This document shows, in pieces, positions 53,901 to 64,000 of a stretch of 64,000 nt of DNA. The stretch comes from Haliclystus octoradiatus (Eukaryota; Cnidaria; Staurozoa; Stauromedusae; Haliclystidae). Within the stretch, counting starts at the first letter, position 1, and each line of letters opens with the position of its first letter. The notes beneath the pieces were generated by a model. It ran no database searches. It saw only the letters and a list, made by a program, of their open reading frames with translations, and was not told the DNA's origin. The DNA is taken from NCBI GenBank assembly GCA_916610825.1, contig OU744454.1:10666922-10730921 (forward strand), in the 5' to 3' direction. Position numbers and translations under genes: made by a program.

Positions 53901-56900
53901 AGTTTTAATTTCCTATTTTGGAGCAGCTTGTGAAAAAGTTGTGATAAAAGGGAGAAAATATTAATCTAATCGAAAAGTGATGAAAAAGTTGTGAAAAAAG
54001 CTGAGTAAAATTTGAAGCTCCAAAATGTGATGAAAAAGTTGTGATAATCTGGAAATTAATTTGGCATAATTCTACAAAATTTCAAGTGCCGAATTATGGG
54101 ACCTTTTATAAGAAGGGGACTTGGGGGATCTCATAGACAGAATCTTCTATTAGGAGGCTCTGCCTGTTCTTCCTGTAGGGGGTTTGGCTAGTTCGATGAA
54201 GCTGGCCTTTGCTATAATCATACACGTCAGACAATGCAATTATCAGATTTTAGCAGATTTCAGATTAGTTTAACTTATCATTGAAATATGTTAAGAAACT
54301 ATAAAAAGCTTTCGTTTTCTGACTATTTCTAACATTTGTCATATGGTCTCGTGTGTGATATGGTTATGATGTAGAGCAGTATAAATGGCTATTCCTTATA
54401 CATACTATTGCAGTTTATCAAGAATAAAGAAAGAAAGAATTACAAGTCCAGCAAATTAACATAGCTTTATTGTTTTCAACACTTAACATTTTACAATTAT
54501 TCTATAAATATTATTTTATTATTTGCGAGACTGTAGGAGACTCTTTTTACAAATCCTGCTTTAACATATCTTTGAACTAAATTGCAGATACTTTCCGAAT
54601 ATAAAAAACCAGTATTTTTCTGTATTTTCAAATTGTTGAATATTTCAACTTGAAAGTACACATCTTTAACAGCATCTTTTTCTAGCAATAGAATGGACAA
54701 AATTCGACCATATTCTTTGATTAAATTATCGTCTGATATGATTTTTATGTATGACTGCTTATTTTTATTTTCTGAACCATGCAGGTGCATTGAATGGCCA
54801 GTAGACTCGTCTGCTAATGTAATCGTGTCTGTTCTGTAGGCTTTGGTGACATTGATATTGAGGTCATGAATATCTTTTACCTGGGACACTTTTCCGGTCT
54901 TGATAATGTCTATGGAAAAAAAATATTTATTTATAGTAGTTAGAAAGTGAATGCTCACTTGGTTATATATAGCAGTAACATTAGATAAAATGAGGCTCGT
55001 ATATAGGTCACTATTTTTTCTATGTTCAAAGTCAAATTTAGGATGATGTCAAATACTGTTGCATACATTCCCGAAATGTGATTAGAGGTAATAGCTATTT
55101 TTTCTGCACTCCCTACTGCAAATTCTACCATGCATTACAAATTATTATTTCAATGGATAAACTAGAGGTGTGCGTCGGATCATGTTTTCTGAAAAGTTAA
55201 TTCGAGTCAGATCAAATCTGATCGAGGAGGATCCGGTTCGGACTCGCACACCTTTAGTATGATACTATAAATAATACAAATCGATAATCTACATATGTCA
55301 TTATGATCATATATTTGTTCATACAATCACACTGAAAGTCCTGCATAATAGACATGCAGTGGTTACTCATTAATTCTGCGGGAATGTTGCCAGATAGCAG
55401 CTCTGACCAGCATTGATCGTATATCTATGGATTGAAAAGAAAAGAATTGGTTAATAGTTGTTTAATATCACAATTTCGAAGAGTATGGCAATGACAACAC
55501 ATTATTACCCTGTATGTTTCGAAAACAGTAGCTGATGGATGTTTCCGATTCTTAACTCGTTGACAGATCCACGAGTTGAATCGTTCGAATGGAAACATCC
55601 ATGTTGATTGCAGTGGACCATTTCGAATGATCCCTTCGAGCAAATGGCGGATCAAATGAATACTAATATCCTTGATAAATAAAATGATCAATAAAAAAAT
55701 TAAAAGTAAGATTAGAGTACTTTCAATATTAAAATAGAACATGTATTAATCATATGTTGTAACCTGTAATGCTACTGGAAAATCACGTTCAATTAATACC
55801 AAACTTTTTGAACATTTCATTTTTAACAGTTCTAAACTTTCCCGTGTGTGAGGTCCATATACAATTTCTTTCAGAACATCTAAAAAGGTGAATAATGATT
55901 TTTCTTGTGGTTGTGGTAAAAGACCATCTAAACAATGCTTTAGTAATCCTTTTGTCGCAAACTTAATGAAGAGAAAACAAAATAACAGAATATTAATAAA
56001 TATACAGAATATTATTTTATATGAGGCAATTGCAATCACATACCACAATCCAATCATGGGACTTCATGAACAAACGTTTGGTAAATGCCAATTCTGGATT
56101 GCAGCCATAATCACTAGGTACAATCAGTAGCTTTGATCTTTCTTTAGCGATCTCAACCTGTTGTTTATCGAGGATGTAAGGCAATTTTGGATGTGCTGTG
56201 CGTGATGGATTGATGGTATCATACTGATCCAATGCTGAATTACCTACCATATCCTCAGATTAAAATTTAATGTTTTTATTCAAATATGTGTTTCTATGGT
56301 GTATTTAGGCTGAAATGAATCGCCGATACATTGAATCAAGATCTTTAGCAATGAAAGACAAATTAACAGGAAAGGTTAGATTATTTTCAAGTGTCTTACT
56401 TATGTAGCGTTGTACCCTTTAATTAGGCACTTGTCACAGTAGCTTACAAATTTTGAGGTGCGTTATTATTAGAATGAGAAGAATCTAGATTTACGTGTCT
56501 TGTGAATTTCGGTATAGTTTCAGTACCCAATCCCGCATTCGCACTCCAGTATGTTTTCAGTAAATTTTCAGTAGCAATTCAGTATATATCCAAAATTCAT
56601 AATGGTAGATGCATGTACAATTGTACATATATGATAATTAAAATAATTAGTAAGCCGTAAGTATGTGGTTCAGTGGTTTTAAAATTGGTAACAATACCTT
56701 TCGGCAGCATTATATTGAGCTAAGTACCTAATATCCTCTTGGATATTATATTTAACAGTGTCCAGAAAGCTTTTGGATAAGATCAACATTTGTCCTTGAT
56801 TATAGGATGATCCTTCTATGCGAAGACTGTATTTTTATGTTGGTTGTCTCTAACAAAATGTTTAGGCTTCTGCAATCCTACAACATTATCGTTTTTCTTC

Positions 56901-59900
56901 TGGGTTTTCTGTTGACCATTGGTCTATAAATCATTAAAATGTAAAATTTATTCTGGATTAGCTTCATCTTTCTTAGTCTGCACACATTCTACATCTTTCT
57001 AGGATCTTTTATCCCAGTTCAGGATCCTCACTTTTGTAGGATCCTGCATGTCAGTTCACCCTTGTTAACACATGCCATTGAAACTATGCTGCTAGAAAGC
57101 TGATGCAGTAAAACCTGTATATAACGGCCAGCTAAGAGAGGTAAATAAATTGACCACTATAGACAGGTAGCCTTTATATACAGGTCTGATTCAATAGAAA
57201 ATCCTATTTTAGACATTGACCGTTATAACAGGTTTAACTGTACCGTCTCCTCGTGAACAAGGCCTAAGATGCATATACAGTAAATTAAATTAATTGAGAC
57301 GGTATCGCCTTACAAAAGGTGCCCGTACCACTCTTCTATTACTATATGAGTGGCTCTTTTCGCCAAGAGCAATGATCTTAAACGCTCTTTACAGATTTCA
57401 TCCGCGACATTGTAAAGTCAATCAATCAAACGTGTTATAACAGCCACCTCTATACAGCACCTACCTATCTAAAGTGGTTATTATTGCAATGTCTAGGATA
57501 GTAGGCCTACTCTATTGAATCAACCCTGTATATAAAGGTCACATACACATAGTGGTCAATTTGTCTACATCTCATAGCTGACTGCTATATACAGGTTTCA
57601 TTGTAGCATATAGCTGATAATGTTGATGGTATTTTGTTTTTTATTATTAGAAAGGAGAAGAAAAGCTTGAAAGGGAGGAATGGATGATTGAGCTACCGCC
57701 TGAAATGAATAAAAACTTTGGTAAGATATCAATATGCCAACTTCTCATACAACTGGCTTTACTGGACCTGTGAAAAAAAGTTGTATGTAACTCAAAGGAT
57801 TCTGAATAAATGAAGATGATGATCTCACTGACCCCCATTTTTAACTTCCCATCTACAGGTTTAGGTCCACGGACATTCAGAGCCAAAACTCTTGATCTCG
57901 GTGATAGATCAGGGTGGACAGAAACACCAAAAGATAAGGCTAAGAAGAAGGTAAGCATCAATTAAATCCAGTTTTTTACGTTTCTTGAAAATATATTGTA
58001 TTGAAGTGACAGCAAGAAAATGATTGATCGGATTAAGTATAATATAATTTGAACATGAAACATTAATATGACGAGCAAGCCACTGCTCAGCTTGAAGGCT
58101 AGAGAAAGAGAGTGATTGCAAAATACGACTTACAATTTTAATACATTGAAACCTGTGTATAACGGCCAGCCATGAGAGGTAGATAAATTGACCACTATAG
58201 TCAGGTGGCCTTCATATACAGGTTTGATTCAATAGGAAATACCATTTTAGTCATTGCAATAGTGACCACTATAGACAGGTTTAACTTTTTCTTATAGGAT
58301 ATGAAAGAAGAGCCGAAAATGATCAACAAACCTGAAATATCAAAGAGTGAAATTGCGTTGAAAAAGGAGGTTGAAGAATACAATGTAAGCATGGAAATGT
58401 ATAGTTGACTATTTAACAGTGTGTTTATAATTTACATCTTCCGCAATGGTGATATCCCAACTTTAGAACTAGGGGAACAATGGGTGTTAATATCAAAATT
58501 TAACTAAGTCATCAAACATAGACAGAAATAAAGATGGCATCATCTAGAGATATATTTCAATGTGGAAGTTCAAAATCATTAAATTTCTTTTCAGTACAGT
58601 CGAATTTGCTTAATATCCCCCTTCTGGTACGGATGAAAAGAGGTACCGTACATGAAGCGAGATGGGATATTAAGCGAGGTAGGAATATGAGCGTTTGTAT
58701 GGAGAATTGAAAATGGAAATCAGTTTTATGTGGCGATATTAAGCAAGGTGGGACATTAAAAGAGGGGATATTAACCGAGTTCAACTGTATTAATAAGTAG
58801 TATTGCACTACTGTGCTTTAAAATTTGACAACATTTGGAATCCATGGTATATTGGGAAATGCTTCACTTTTTGAATGATATTGTAATTTCTGCAGCAGAT
58901 TTTTAATTGCAGAAATATCCAGAAAATAAACTAAAGATAAGCAACTAACATACATATATCACATTTCGGGTGGAAATGAAAAAGGGGAACGCTGCCCCCA
59001 TGACAGAAAGAGTTGAAGAACGCCATGCCACGCTGCACATTTAATAATTTAAATTCAATCTGTAATCTCTCAGTACGCAAGCTGTCTGCTGAGAAGTGAT
59101 TATTCACTCTCTTTGTTCTGTTTTCGGTCAGTATAATATTTTATACCGTCCCATCCAAAGTCAACTATAGAAGTATTGTAAACAGTTCCTAGCTGACCTC
59201 TCACCAGGGTCAGACATAGTAGGAATCCTGGAATCTCAGATTGCGGAAAGCTTAGAGAAAATTCAGAAGAAAATTGATATTTTTAATGATTTTTTGGTCA
59301 AACATCAACAACAAAAATTCAGAAGAAAATGTTGAGATGCCTCTAGGATCCCAGAAAGATGAACCTTTTGTCGGACCCTGTCTCACACTAACACTAATCT
59401 GCTTTTCATTTCTTTGCGTTCTTACTAAAATTCTCTATGGCATTAATTGCCATTGCGTTCGATTTTTCAAAATGTAGCATCATTTGTTCACGACAGTGGA
59501 TCATCTAAGAATAAATTTCACCAAGCAAGACTTATTATTACAAGATTACATGTAAAGAAATGTAATAGAAATACGAATAGAAATTTTTATTCCGGTTAGT
59601 GGTCTTTACAAGTCTATTTGAATTTTGAACATCTCAAAGAATAAACATATGCACATAGCAACATTTTGAACGATAGTTTACCTACTACTATATGTATTGA
59701 GCCAACCCTGTTCATAAAGACCACCCCACCTCTGTACATGGATTGCCTATCGACAGTGGTCTCTGTATACGGTAAACATTTCCTAGCCTTGTGTATACAA
59801 TACAGAATCATTTTCAAAATTCATTTCTTGTAACAGTCAAACTTGATTACTGTCCCCTCCGATTGAAGTAGAAATAGTATGTTAAAGTTATGCAGAAGTA

Positions 59901-62035
59901 TTATAGGGAAAGAATTTTAGACAAAGTTTTTATACGGGAATACTAAGCCAGATGAGAACGCTACCGTGGGGCATTATATATTAAACAAGTATACCTGTAT
60001 TTGCTTTGACCTCTTGAAAAATGCGAAATTGATTTAAATTGCTTTGATGCCTGTAAGATGTGTGTTGTTATTGTGATTAAAACAATAAAGTGCTAATGTA
60101 TAAACAATTGGCACCTGAAAGGCACTATCAAATGTGTATTCTATTTGGAAAAGATAATCTGCTACAGAATATAGCCAATGCTTGGAATTATGGGATGTAG
60201 AATGTTACACGTATCTAATTTCTTTACAGTCGACCCTGTTCATAAATACCACATCTATACAGGGAACGCATATTTACAATGGTCACTTTAGAATTTGTTT
60301 TTAATAGAAAGGATGCTATGTTGAGTCGACCCTGTTTGTAAAGACCACCTCTATACACGGACTGCCTATCTACAGCGGTCACTTTATAATGTCTTATAGA
60401 AAGGCTATTTTATTGAGTCAACCCTGTTCAAAAAGACCACTTGTATTAATCGGCTGTTATACACATGTTTAACTGTATTTAATTTTAACGTTTTTGACCT
60501 AATGTTGATAGTATTTGTATTTGAGCAGAAAGCGAAAAGACCTGTTTCCCTTATGGAGCTCCACCAACAAAATCTGAAAAAACAAAAGGTTTGTTTACAA
60601 CATTATAAAAGTTATGGTGCAATATCCTGCTGTTGATGATGTTGCTATTGGCCAATTAGTAGTGTATGCCCAAACAAATTCAAATTGCTATTGCCAAATT
60701 TGCTCTTTGTCTAGAAGCAAAACCTCGTTTTCAATGGAACGAAAATGGCGATTTTCGAGTCCCAAATTCTGTATGTTCCAACTCTTATAGATAGTAAAGT
60801 AATTGAGACGGTAACGCCCTTCCGAAGGCATCCATACTGCTTATCTATTTCTAGAAGAGTTGCTCTTTTCGCTGAACTGCATGCGTTAATTTAAAGGGTC
60901 AATTCAATTATAATCATCAAGTTTGTTTAAACATTTTCAAAGTGACCCCTTGAACAGGTGCGAGGGTATAATACGTGAGGGAACTCCTTCAATCTGATTC
61001 CATTTTCAACACCAAAGTTAGAATCTATCAAGTATGAAATCTGCAATCGAGTCACACTAAAGCGGAATGCATTGCCAGAAGAATGTGTTTCTTCAAAAAA
61101 CTGTTTCTGTGTTCAAGCGGTCTTATTCAAATGGCTGAGTAGATAAGTGGGAGCCTAAAGCTTTCCTGTATTTTGCCAGTCAAAATTTATTTGACAATTA
61201 AAAGATACAAACAACCATACATATACATACAACAGGTGGTCTCCATATGGAGGTAAATTTACTAAAAATCATTTCGCTGTTAACGTGAAGAAAAGGACGT
61301 TCTATTTGAAATCGAAGTTGACTTTAGCTTGCGTCACAGACCAAAGGATGATTAGCTCAGATGGCAGAGCAACCGAACTTTAAACTGGATCATACCTGAT
61401 CGATTGCGGTTTAAATCCCCCTGAGGTCAACTCAGCATTGAGTTAATTTAAAAACATCAATTGAGTACCATGAAAGGATGGTGGATGGAATGGTCCAGAG
61501 GGAATTGCATTGTGAGTAGCTGCGGCGCATCATTGCGCATTGACAATCGAGACATGTCTGCCATCAAATTTGTTGGAATTGATCTGCAGTGTCGCGGCTG
61601 AAATCAGTAAAGACCACTCCTCTAGAAATGGAGGAGTGGTACGGGTGCCTTCGGTAGGGCGACACCGTCTACATTACTTTTTAAGACCCAAATGTTTTGG
61701 TCTGTGGCGGCGCAGGCTAAATTGACTTGTTTCAGCATCGTACTTTAATGTACTTTGAACCTTCCATAACCTTTTCAACTCCTTAATTCCATTGAATTAG
61801 AACATGGAATTATCCATTATCCACGTTAAACTAGATCATCCAATGTATTGATTTTCATTCCTCTTTTTATTTTCCATAGTTGGGCGATGGACCTTCAATT
61901 CGACGTCCGTTCGATCGTGATACTGACTTATCTTCAAGTAAAAATGACCCAAAAGCGAAAGCAAAGTTTTTGAAGAATTCACAGAAGATGGCGGATAAAT
62001 TTCAGACTGGACAATTTGAAAATAAATTCCTATAA
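50944..62035 (+). CDS. GPALPP1: GPALPP motif-containing protein 1 (DUF3752)
   Basis: Exons 50944-51286, 52499-52578, 56309-56374, 57651-57720, 57859-57950, 58298-58384, 60529-60588 and 61880-62035 (TAA 62033-62035). The sum is 954 nt, 317 residues plus stop, with all phases closing; human GPALPP1 is slightly longer. The N-terminal half carries the repeated motif GP-x-LPP: YGPSLPP, YGPVLPP, YGPALPP and YGPTLPP, plus IGPLPP in exon 2. The C-terminal half has the DUF3752 blocks EEWMIELPPEMNKNFGLG, GPRTFRAKT, GWTETP and, near the end, RRPFDRDTDL. The protein is highly charged, with no signal peptide or membrane segment, consistent with a nuclear protein. Its molecular role is poorly known, and I infer nothing more. 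Introns contain SINE, MITE and an antisense DUF4218-like gene. Confidence 0.95.
53826..54040. repeat. Degenerate 12-bp tandem repeat (GAAAAAGTTGTG)n
   Basis: GTTGTGAAAAAGTTGTGAAA opens the tract, and variants of GAAAAAGTTGTG recur in clusters to about 54040, spaced by unique sequence. It lies in GPALPP1 intron 2. Confidence 0.7.
54497..56250 (-). CDS. DUF4218-like transposon-derived protein, spliced, nested antisense
   Basis: Blocks in coding order: 56250-56044, 55961-55764, 55670-55509 and about 54909 (or 54898)-54497. The first three are 69, 66 and 54 codons with zero-phase borders, good polypyrimidine tracts and GT donors. The join into block 4 is uncertain because the strong acceptor at 54910/54911 would shift the frame, while an AG 11 bp later keeps it. 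HPKLPYILDKQQVEIAKER is in block 1. LERDFPV-like IERDFPVAL, MFPFERFNSW and HPSATVFETYR in blocks 2-3 match DUF4218, a domain found with CACTA/tnp2-type transposases. TTTATT at 54466-54471 is AATAAA on the coding strand, about 25 bp past the stop. The usual N-terminal transposase part is absent, so this may be a domesticated gene, a truncated transposon gene or a remnant. Confidence 0.6.
55163..55256. repeat. Short hAT-type MITE
   Basis: TAGAGGTGTGCG and CGCACACCTTTA form an 11-12 bp inverted terminus with one mismatch around 70 bp containing GATCAAATCTGATC. The GGTGTGCG start is common among hAT MITEs. It sits in the last intron of the DUF4218-like gene. Confidence 0.55.
56843..57050. repeat. 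Diverged hAT-type MITE (CCGACAAAAG family)
   Basis: TGTCTCTAACAAAATG to CACTTTTGTAGGATCCTGC, with TTCTTCTGGGTTTTCTGTTG and CTAGGATC near the end, in the family order. It lies in GPALPP1 intron 3. Confidence 0.4.
57105..57243. repeat. Pogo-like MITE, family A
   Basis: GCAGTAAAACCTGTATATAA to AACAGGTTTAACTGTA, internally deleted like the copy at 35932-36084. Confidence 0.75.
57297..57412 (-). repeat. SINE 3' fragment, inverted
   Basis: Reverse complement of the SINE tail: GAGACGGTATCGCCTTAC, TACCACTCTTCTATT and CATCCGCGACATTGTA match 61540-61680 inverted. The tRNA head is missing. Confidence 0.7.
57415..57606. repeat. Diverged pogo-like MITE, family A
   Basis: CAATCAAACGTGTTATAACA to ACAGGTTTCATTGTA, about 190 bp, ending 45 bp before GPALPP1 exon 4. 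Confidence 0.65.
58143..58289. repeat. Pogo-like MITE, family A, truncated at a splice acceptor
   Basis: Begins ATTGAAACCTGTGTATAACG and contains the usual GACCACTATAG words. At ACAGGTTTAAC the expected TGTA end is replaced by TTTTTCTTATAG, the acceptor of GPALPP1 exon 6 (58298). The MITE terminus therefore abuts or forms part of the 3' splice site region. Confidence 0.65.
58595..58789. repeat. Pogo-like MITE, family C
   Basis: TACAGTCGAATTTGCTTAAT to GAGTTCAACTGTA, 195 bp, with GGGATATTAAGCGAGG inside. It is a clear second copy of 19179-19368. Confidence 0.75.
59205..59381. repeat. hAT-type MITE (CCGACAAAAG family)
   Basis: 177 bp, CAGGGTCAGACATAGTAGG to CTTTTGTCGGACCCTG, with the interior family words TTCAGAAGAAAATTGAT and GGTCAAACATCAACAAC. 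The flanks share only a short TCTCAC, so the target duplication is imperfect. Confidence 0.7.
59690..59778. repeat. Degenerate pogo-like MITE fragment
   Basis: TGAGCCAACCCTGTTCATAA, AAGACCACC and CGACAGTGGTCTCTGTATA recall family A internal repeats; the same diverged subtype occurs at 60229-60477. Confidence 0.4.
60229..60477. repeat. Pogo-like MITE, diverged family A subtype
   Basis: TACAGTCGACCCTGTTCATAA to ATGTTTAACTGTA, about 249 bp. The unit (GAGTCGACCCTGTTT.., GACTGCCTATCTACAG) repeats internally about three times. It lies about 50 bp before GPALPP1 exon 7. Confidence 0.6.
60798..60880 (-). repeat. SINE 3' fragment, inverted
   Basis: TAATTGAGACGGTAACGCCC, TTCCGAAGGCATCC and GTTGCTCTTTTCGC match the SINE tail in reverse orientation. 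Confidence 0.6.
61346..61682 (+). repeat. tRNA-derived SINE, full length
   Basis: About 337 bp. Head with ATTAGCTCAGATGGCAGAGC (box A) and GGTTTAAATCCCCC (box B). The body has GGATGGTGGATGGAATGG, GAGTAGCTGCGGCGCA and CAGTGTCGCGGCTGAAAT. The tail is TACGGGTGCCTTCGGTAGG and ends ACATTACTTTT. Flanks AGACCAAA and AGACCCAAA resemble a target duplication. Relatives: 40148-40812 (split), 57297-57412, 60798-60880, and a short piece near 52665-52690. It lies in the last GPALPP1 intron. Confidence 0.85.
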
Positions 62036-62677
62036 ATCCAGATAAGATACTATATACTCAAGTCAAATGAAAAACCATTAATAGTTGGCGTGAAATAGTA
62101 CAACCCCAGATTAGAAAAGTTCTACTCTGGCACTCCGGAAAATATATTGCCTGTAGATAATAACCATTATCCCTTTTCAGTGAAGAAGTGGAGTGTTAAT
62201 GCTGGAAACCGAAGCATGTAATAAACTTCATTTTTTATGGGCCTTCATGCAAAAGAAGAGAAAGAGGGGACCAATCAACCAGACGTTCGGTGAACCAATC
62301 TAACACCGTGGCAGTTTTTCTAAAGTATGACAATTACGCTTGGACATACTAGATCATATTACGCAAGATAATCTGAATACAATCATACAGGTATACATAG
62401 TATGCTACCTTCTGAAGCCATTAAAAAGATGACCGTACGATAGGAACACACGAGAAAATGTTGATTTTGAAATTTCGTTCCAATAACGATAACTCTAATG
62501 GTAGTATGATACGATATGGATATACGAACGACTGTCATTATGAATAAATAATTGTGCCTATTTTGGTGTGAAATATAATTTACATAGATAAATAAATAAA
62601 TAAATGAATAAATATATTCATTATTTGTCTTTACTGAATGTAATAGTGCTCAATGCTATACAGCAGAGCGTGTAATA

Positions 62678-62786
62678 TAGTTGAAAATAGTCAAAAATTA
62701 GACATTCACTTTGCTACTTTTTTTAATAAATTGCTTGATGATTGCTTATCAAAATGAATGTCTAATTTGACTATTTTCAATTATAA
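62678..62786. repeat. Foldback element, about 109 bp
   Basis: ATAGTTGAAAATAGTCAAAA and ATTAGACATTCA at the left are complemented by TGAATGTCTAAT and TTGACTATTTTCAATTATA at the right. The arms are about 38 bp with small mismatches. Confidence 0.75.
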
Positions 62787-62982
62787 TTTGGATAGATATA
62801 TATTTATTATGTTTGATGTAGACTGAACGCTTTCAACGCCTTCATCCGGCTTAATCCGGTCTGTTTAAAAATGCCCACTATTATTTTACATTACAGCGTT
62901 TTTCATTGTTTATTGTCTGCATACAGTAGTAGATTTCAATAAAACGGTGGATGATTGACAGACAGTTAATATTTTTGGATTG

Positions 62983-63077
62983 TTTAGCCTCATTCCATAA
63001 CGGCCCTCAACTCCGTGCAGATGCTACGATGGAGAGCGTATGCGTGGAGTTCAGGGTCATGATGGAATGAGGCTAGG
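62983..63077. repeat. Palindromic element (TTAGCCT family)
   Basis: TTAGCCTCATTCCATAACGG and CTCAACTCCGTGCA at the left; TGCGTGGAGTTCAGGG and GATGGAATGAGGCTA at the right. The arms are about 36 bp. It shares the TTAGCCT end with 10041-10151 and 11477-11542, but not the interior. Confidence 0.7.
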
Positions 63078-64000
63078 TTATCTTGGTTCTTCCCCGTGTT
63101 GTAAAACTAATAATAGTAGAGTTTATTTAAAACATTTAAGCGCACCATAAAATTGAAATTTATAATTTACTAACAGCATGGTGTGCTAAAGTGAGTTAAT
63201 AATACAGTATCTACTATCCAATATCTACCGGCAGCTGTCAAACAATTAAAACATGCTTGCACGGATCATAGCCGGCATTACCAGTAGACTTTGCAATAGA
63301 CGGTCAAATGAAATGTCGCAATGAAACATTTTGAGATGTTTTCTTCAAATTGCGTATCACAAATGCTTAATATCTATAAGAAATTGAACTTATTTATCTT
63401 GAAACATTTGTGTTTCTCGTAACGTGTTACGCTAGATTACCGGCTATTATCTGGAGCAAATACTCCTGGAGATGAAATTATTGCGCTTCGAACGCCAGGG
63501 GTCGTTCATATAAGTCTTTAGCAGAATGACTATAAAAGGTTCGAGATCATCAAAAAGATACCCCCCAAATACATGTTACAATGGACATGGTGCCATGAAA
63601 TAAATAATTAAAAACAAGTTGAAAACTGACCAAAAGTCGAAAAATAGACCTCAAAAATTTTCACGGCAACTAATACCTAGAATTTAGATAAGAATTTACC
63701 CTCTGCCTGGACTGACTACACGGTAACTTATCCATATGACTTAGTCACTTATCCGAACGGTGAATTAAATTGTAGTAAGCCAGAATGCTCTCTTTGTGTA
63801 GTTCGTAGTTGTATAAAATTTGAACAATCCCAAAAAGGTTTTGCAGCATAGAAAACCAAAGAGTTATAGCGATGAATTACGAAATTAATTTCTAGCTATT
63901 TTGTAGCCGATATGTGCCGTCCGTCATATATATCAGTGACTATGTATATATGGTACAGAGACGTGAGAATTTTAACAACGCATTTCATTATTTCATGTCA

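Larger units (their letters stand above)
62036..64000. other. Downstream flank of GPALPP1, no further gene seen
   Basis: 3' UTR followed by intergenic DNA. Possible polyadenylation signals (AATAAA) occur near 62544 and in an AAATAAATAAAT tract at 62587-62612. Two palindromic elements are present (62678-62786 and 62983-63077). From 63100 to the end I recognise nothing. Confidence 0.6.

Overview
This is an AT-rich nuclear window from an animal, almost certainly an invertebrate. Protein-coding exons are separated by GT-AG introns of a few hundred to several thousand bases, and the four recognised host genes are animal genes. I cannot name the species. The load of Penelope-like, LINE, Ty3, SINE, hAT-like and pogo-like repeats fits a marine invertebrate, but that is inference.

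Layout: (1) 397-10788, plus strand: the last eight coding exons of cytosolic aconitase / iron regulatory protein 1 (ACO1-like). The gene starts upstream of the window. (2) 14589-37385, plus strand: a complete 15-exon gene for a single-pass receptor of the DCC/neogenin/protogenin class. It has a signal peptide, four Ig domains, five FN3 domains, one membrane segment and a 168-residue tail; the joined length is 1154 residues. (3) 39563-50567, minus strand: a complete 12-exon dipeptidyl peptidase 2 / peptidase S28 gene (DPP7-like), 472 residues, with the full Ser-Asp-His triad. (4) 50944-62035, plus strand: a complete 8-exon GPALPP1-like nuclear protein gene, 317 residues. Genes 3 and 4 are head to head, with 376 bp between their start codons. 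(5) 54497-56250, minus strand: inside GPALPP1 intron 2, four coding blocks related to the DUF4218 (transposon-derived) family, arranged like a spliced gene.

The introns and spacers hold a dense, layered repeat population. The most striking is at 23857-29690 in the receptor gene. There a Ty3-type LTR retrotransposon has inserted into a 74-bp minisatellite, and the minisatellite is itself the expanded interior of an element with 16-bp terminal inverted repeats. The retrotransposon has a 1526-codon open frame, two LTRs that read as identical at 186 bp each, and a 5-bp target duplication, so the insertion is very recent. Other notable parts are a Penelope-like element pair in inverted arrangement with a GIY-YIG domain (4194-5489), LINE remnants, a tRNA-derived SINE family, hAT-type MITEs with 8-bp duplications (one inside a SINE), and a pogo-like MITE family of at least a dozen copies, some touching splice sites. 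There are also small palindromic elements with TTAGCCT ends and a roughly 740-bp (TTTA)n array 41 bp from a splice junction.

The host genes are ordinary and functionally unrelated. I see no new multi-gene system. The novelty lies in the nested mobile elements, the antisense DUF4218-like gene and the unusual receptor tail. Exon borders were set by eye from reading frame, splice consensus and family similarity. In genes 2-4 all phases close and the sums are divisible by three.
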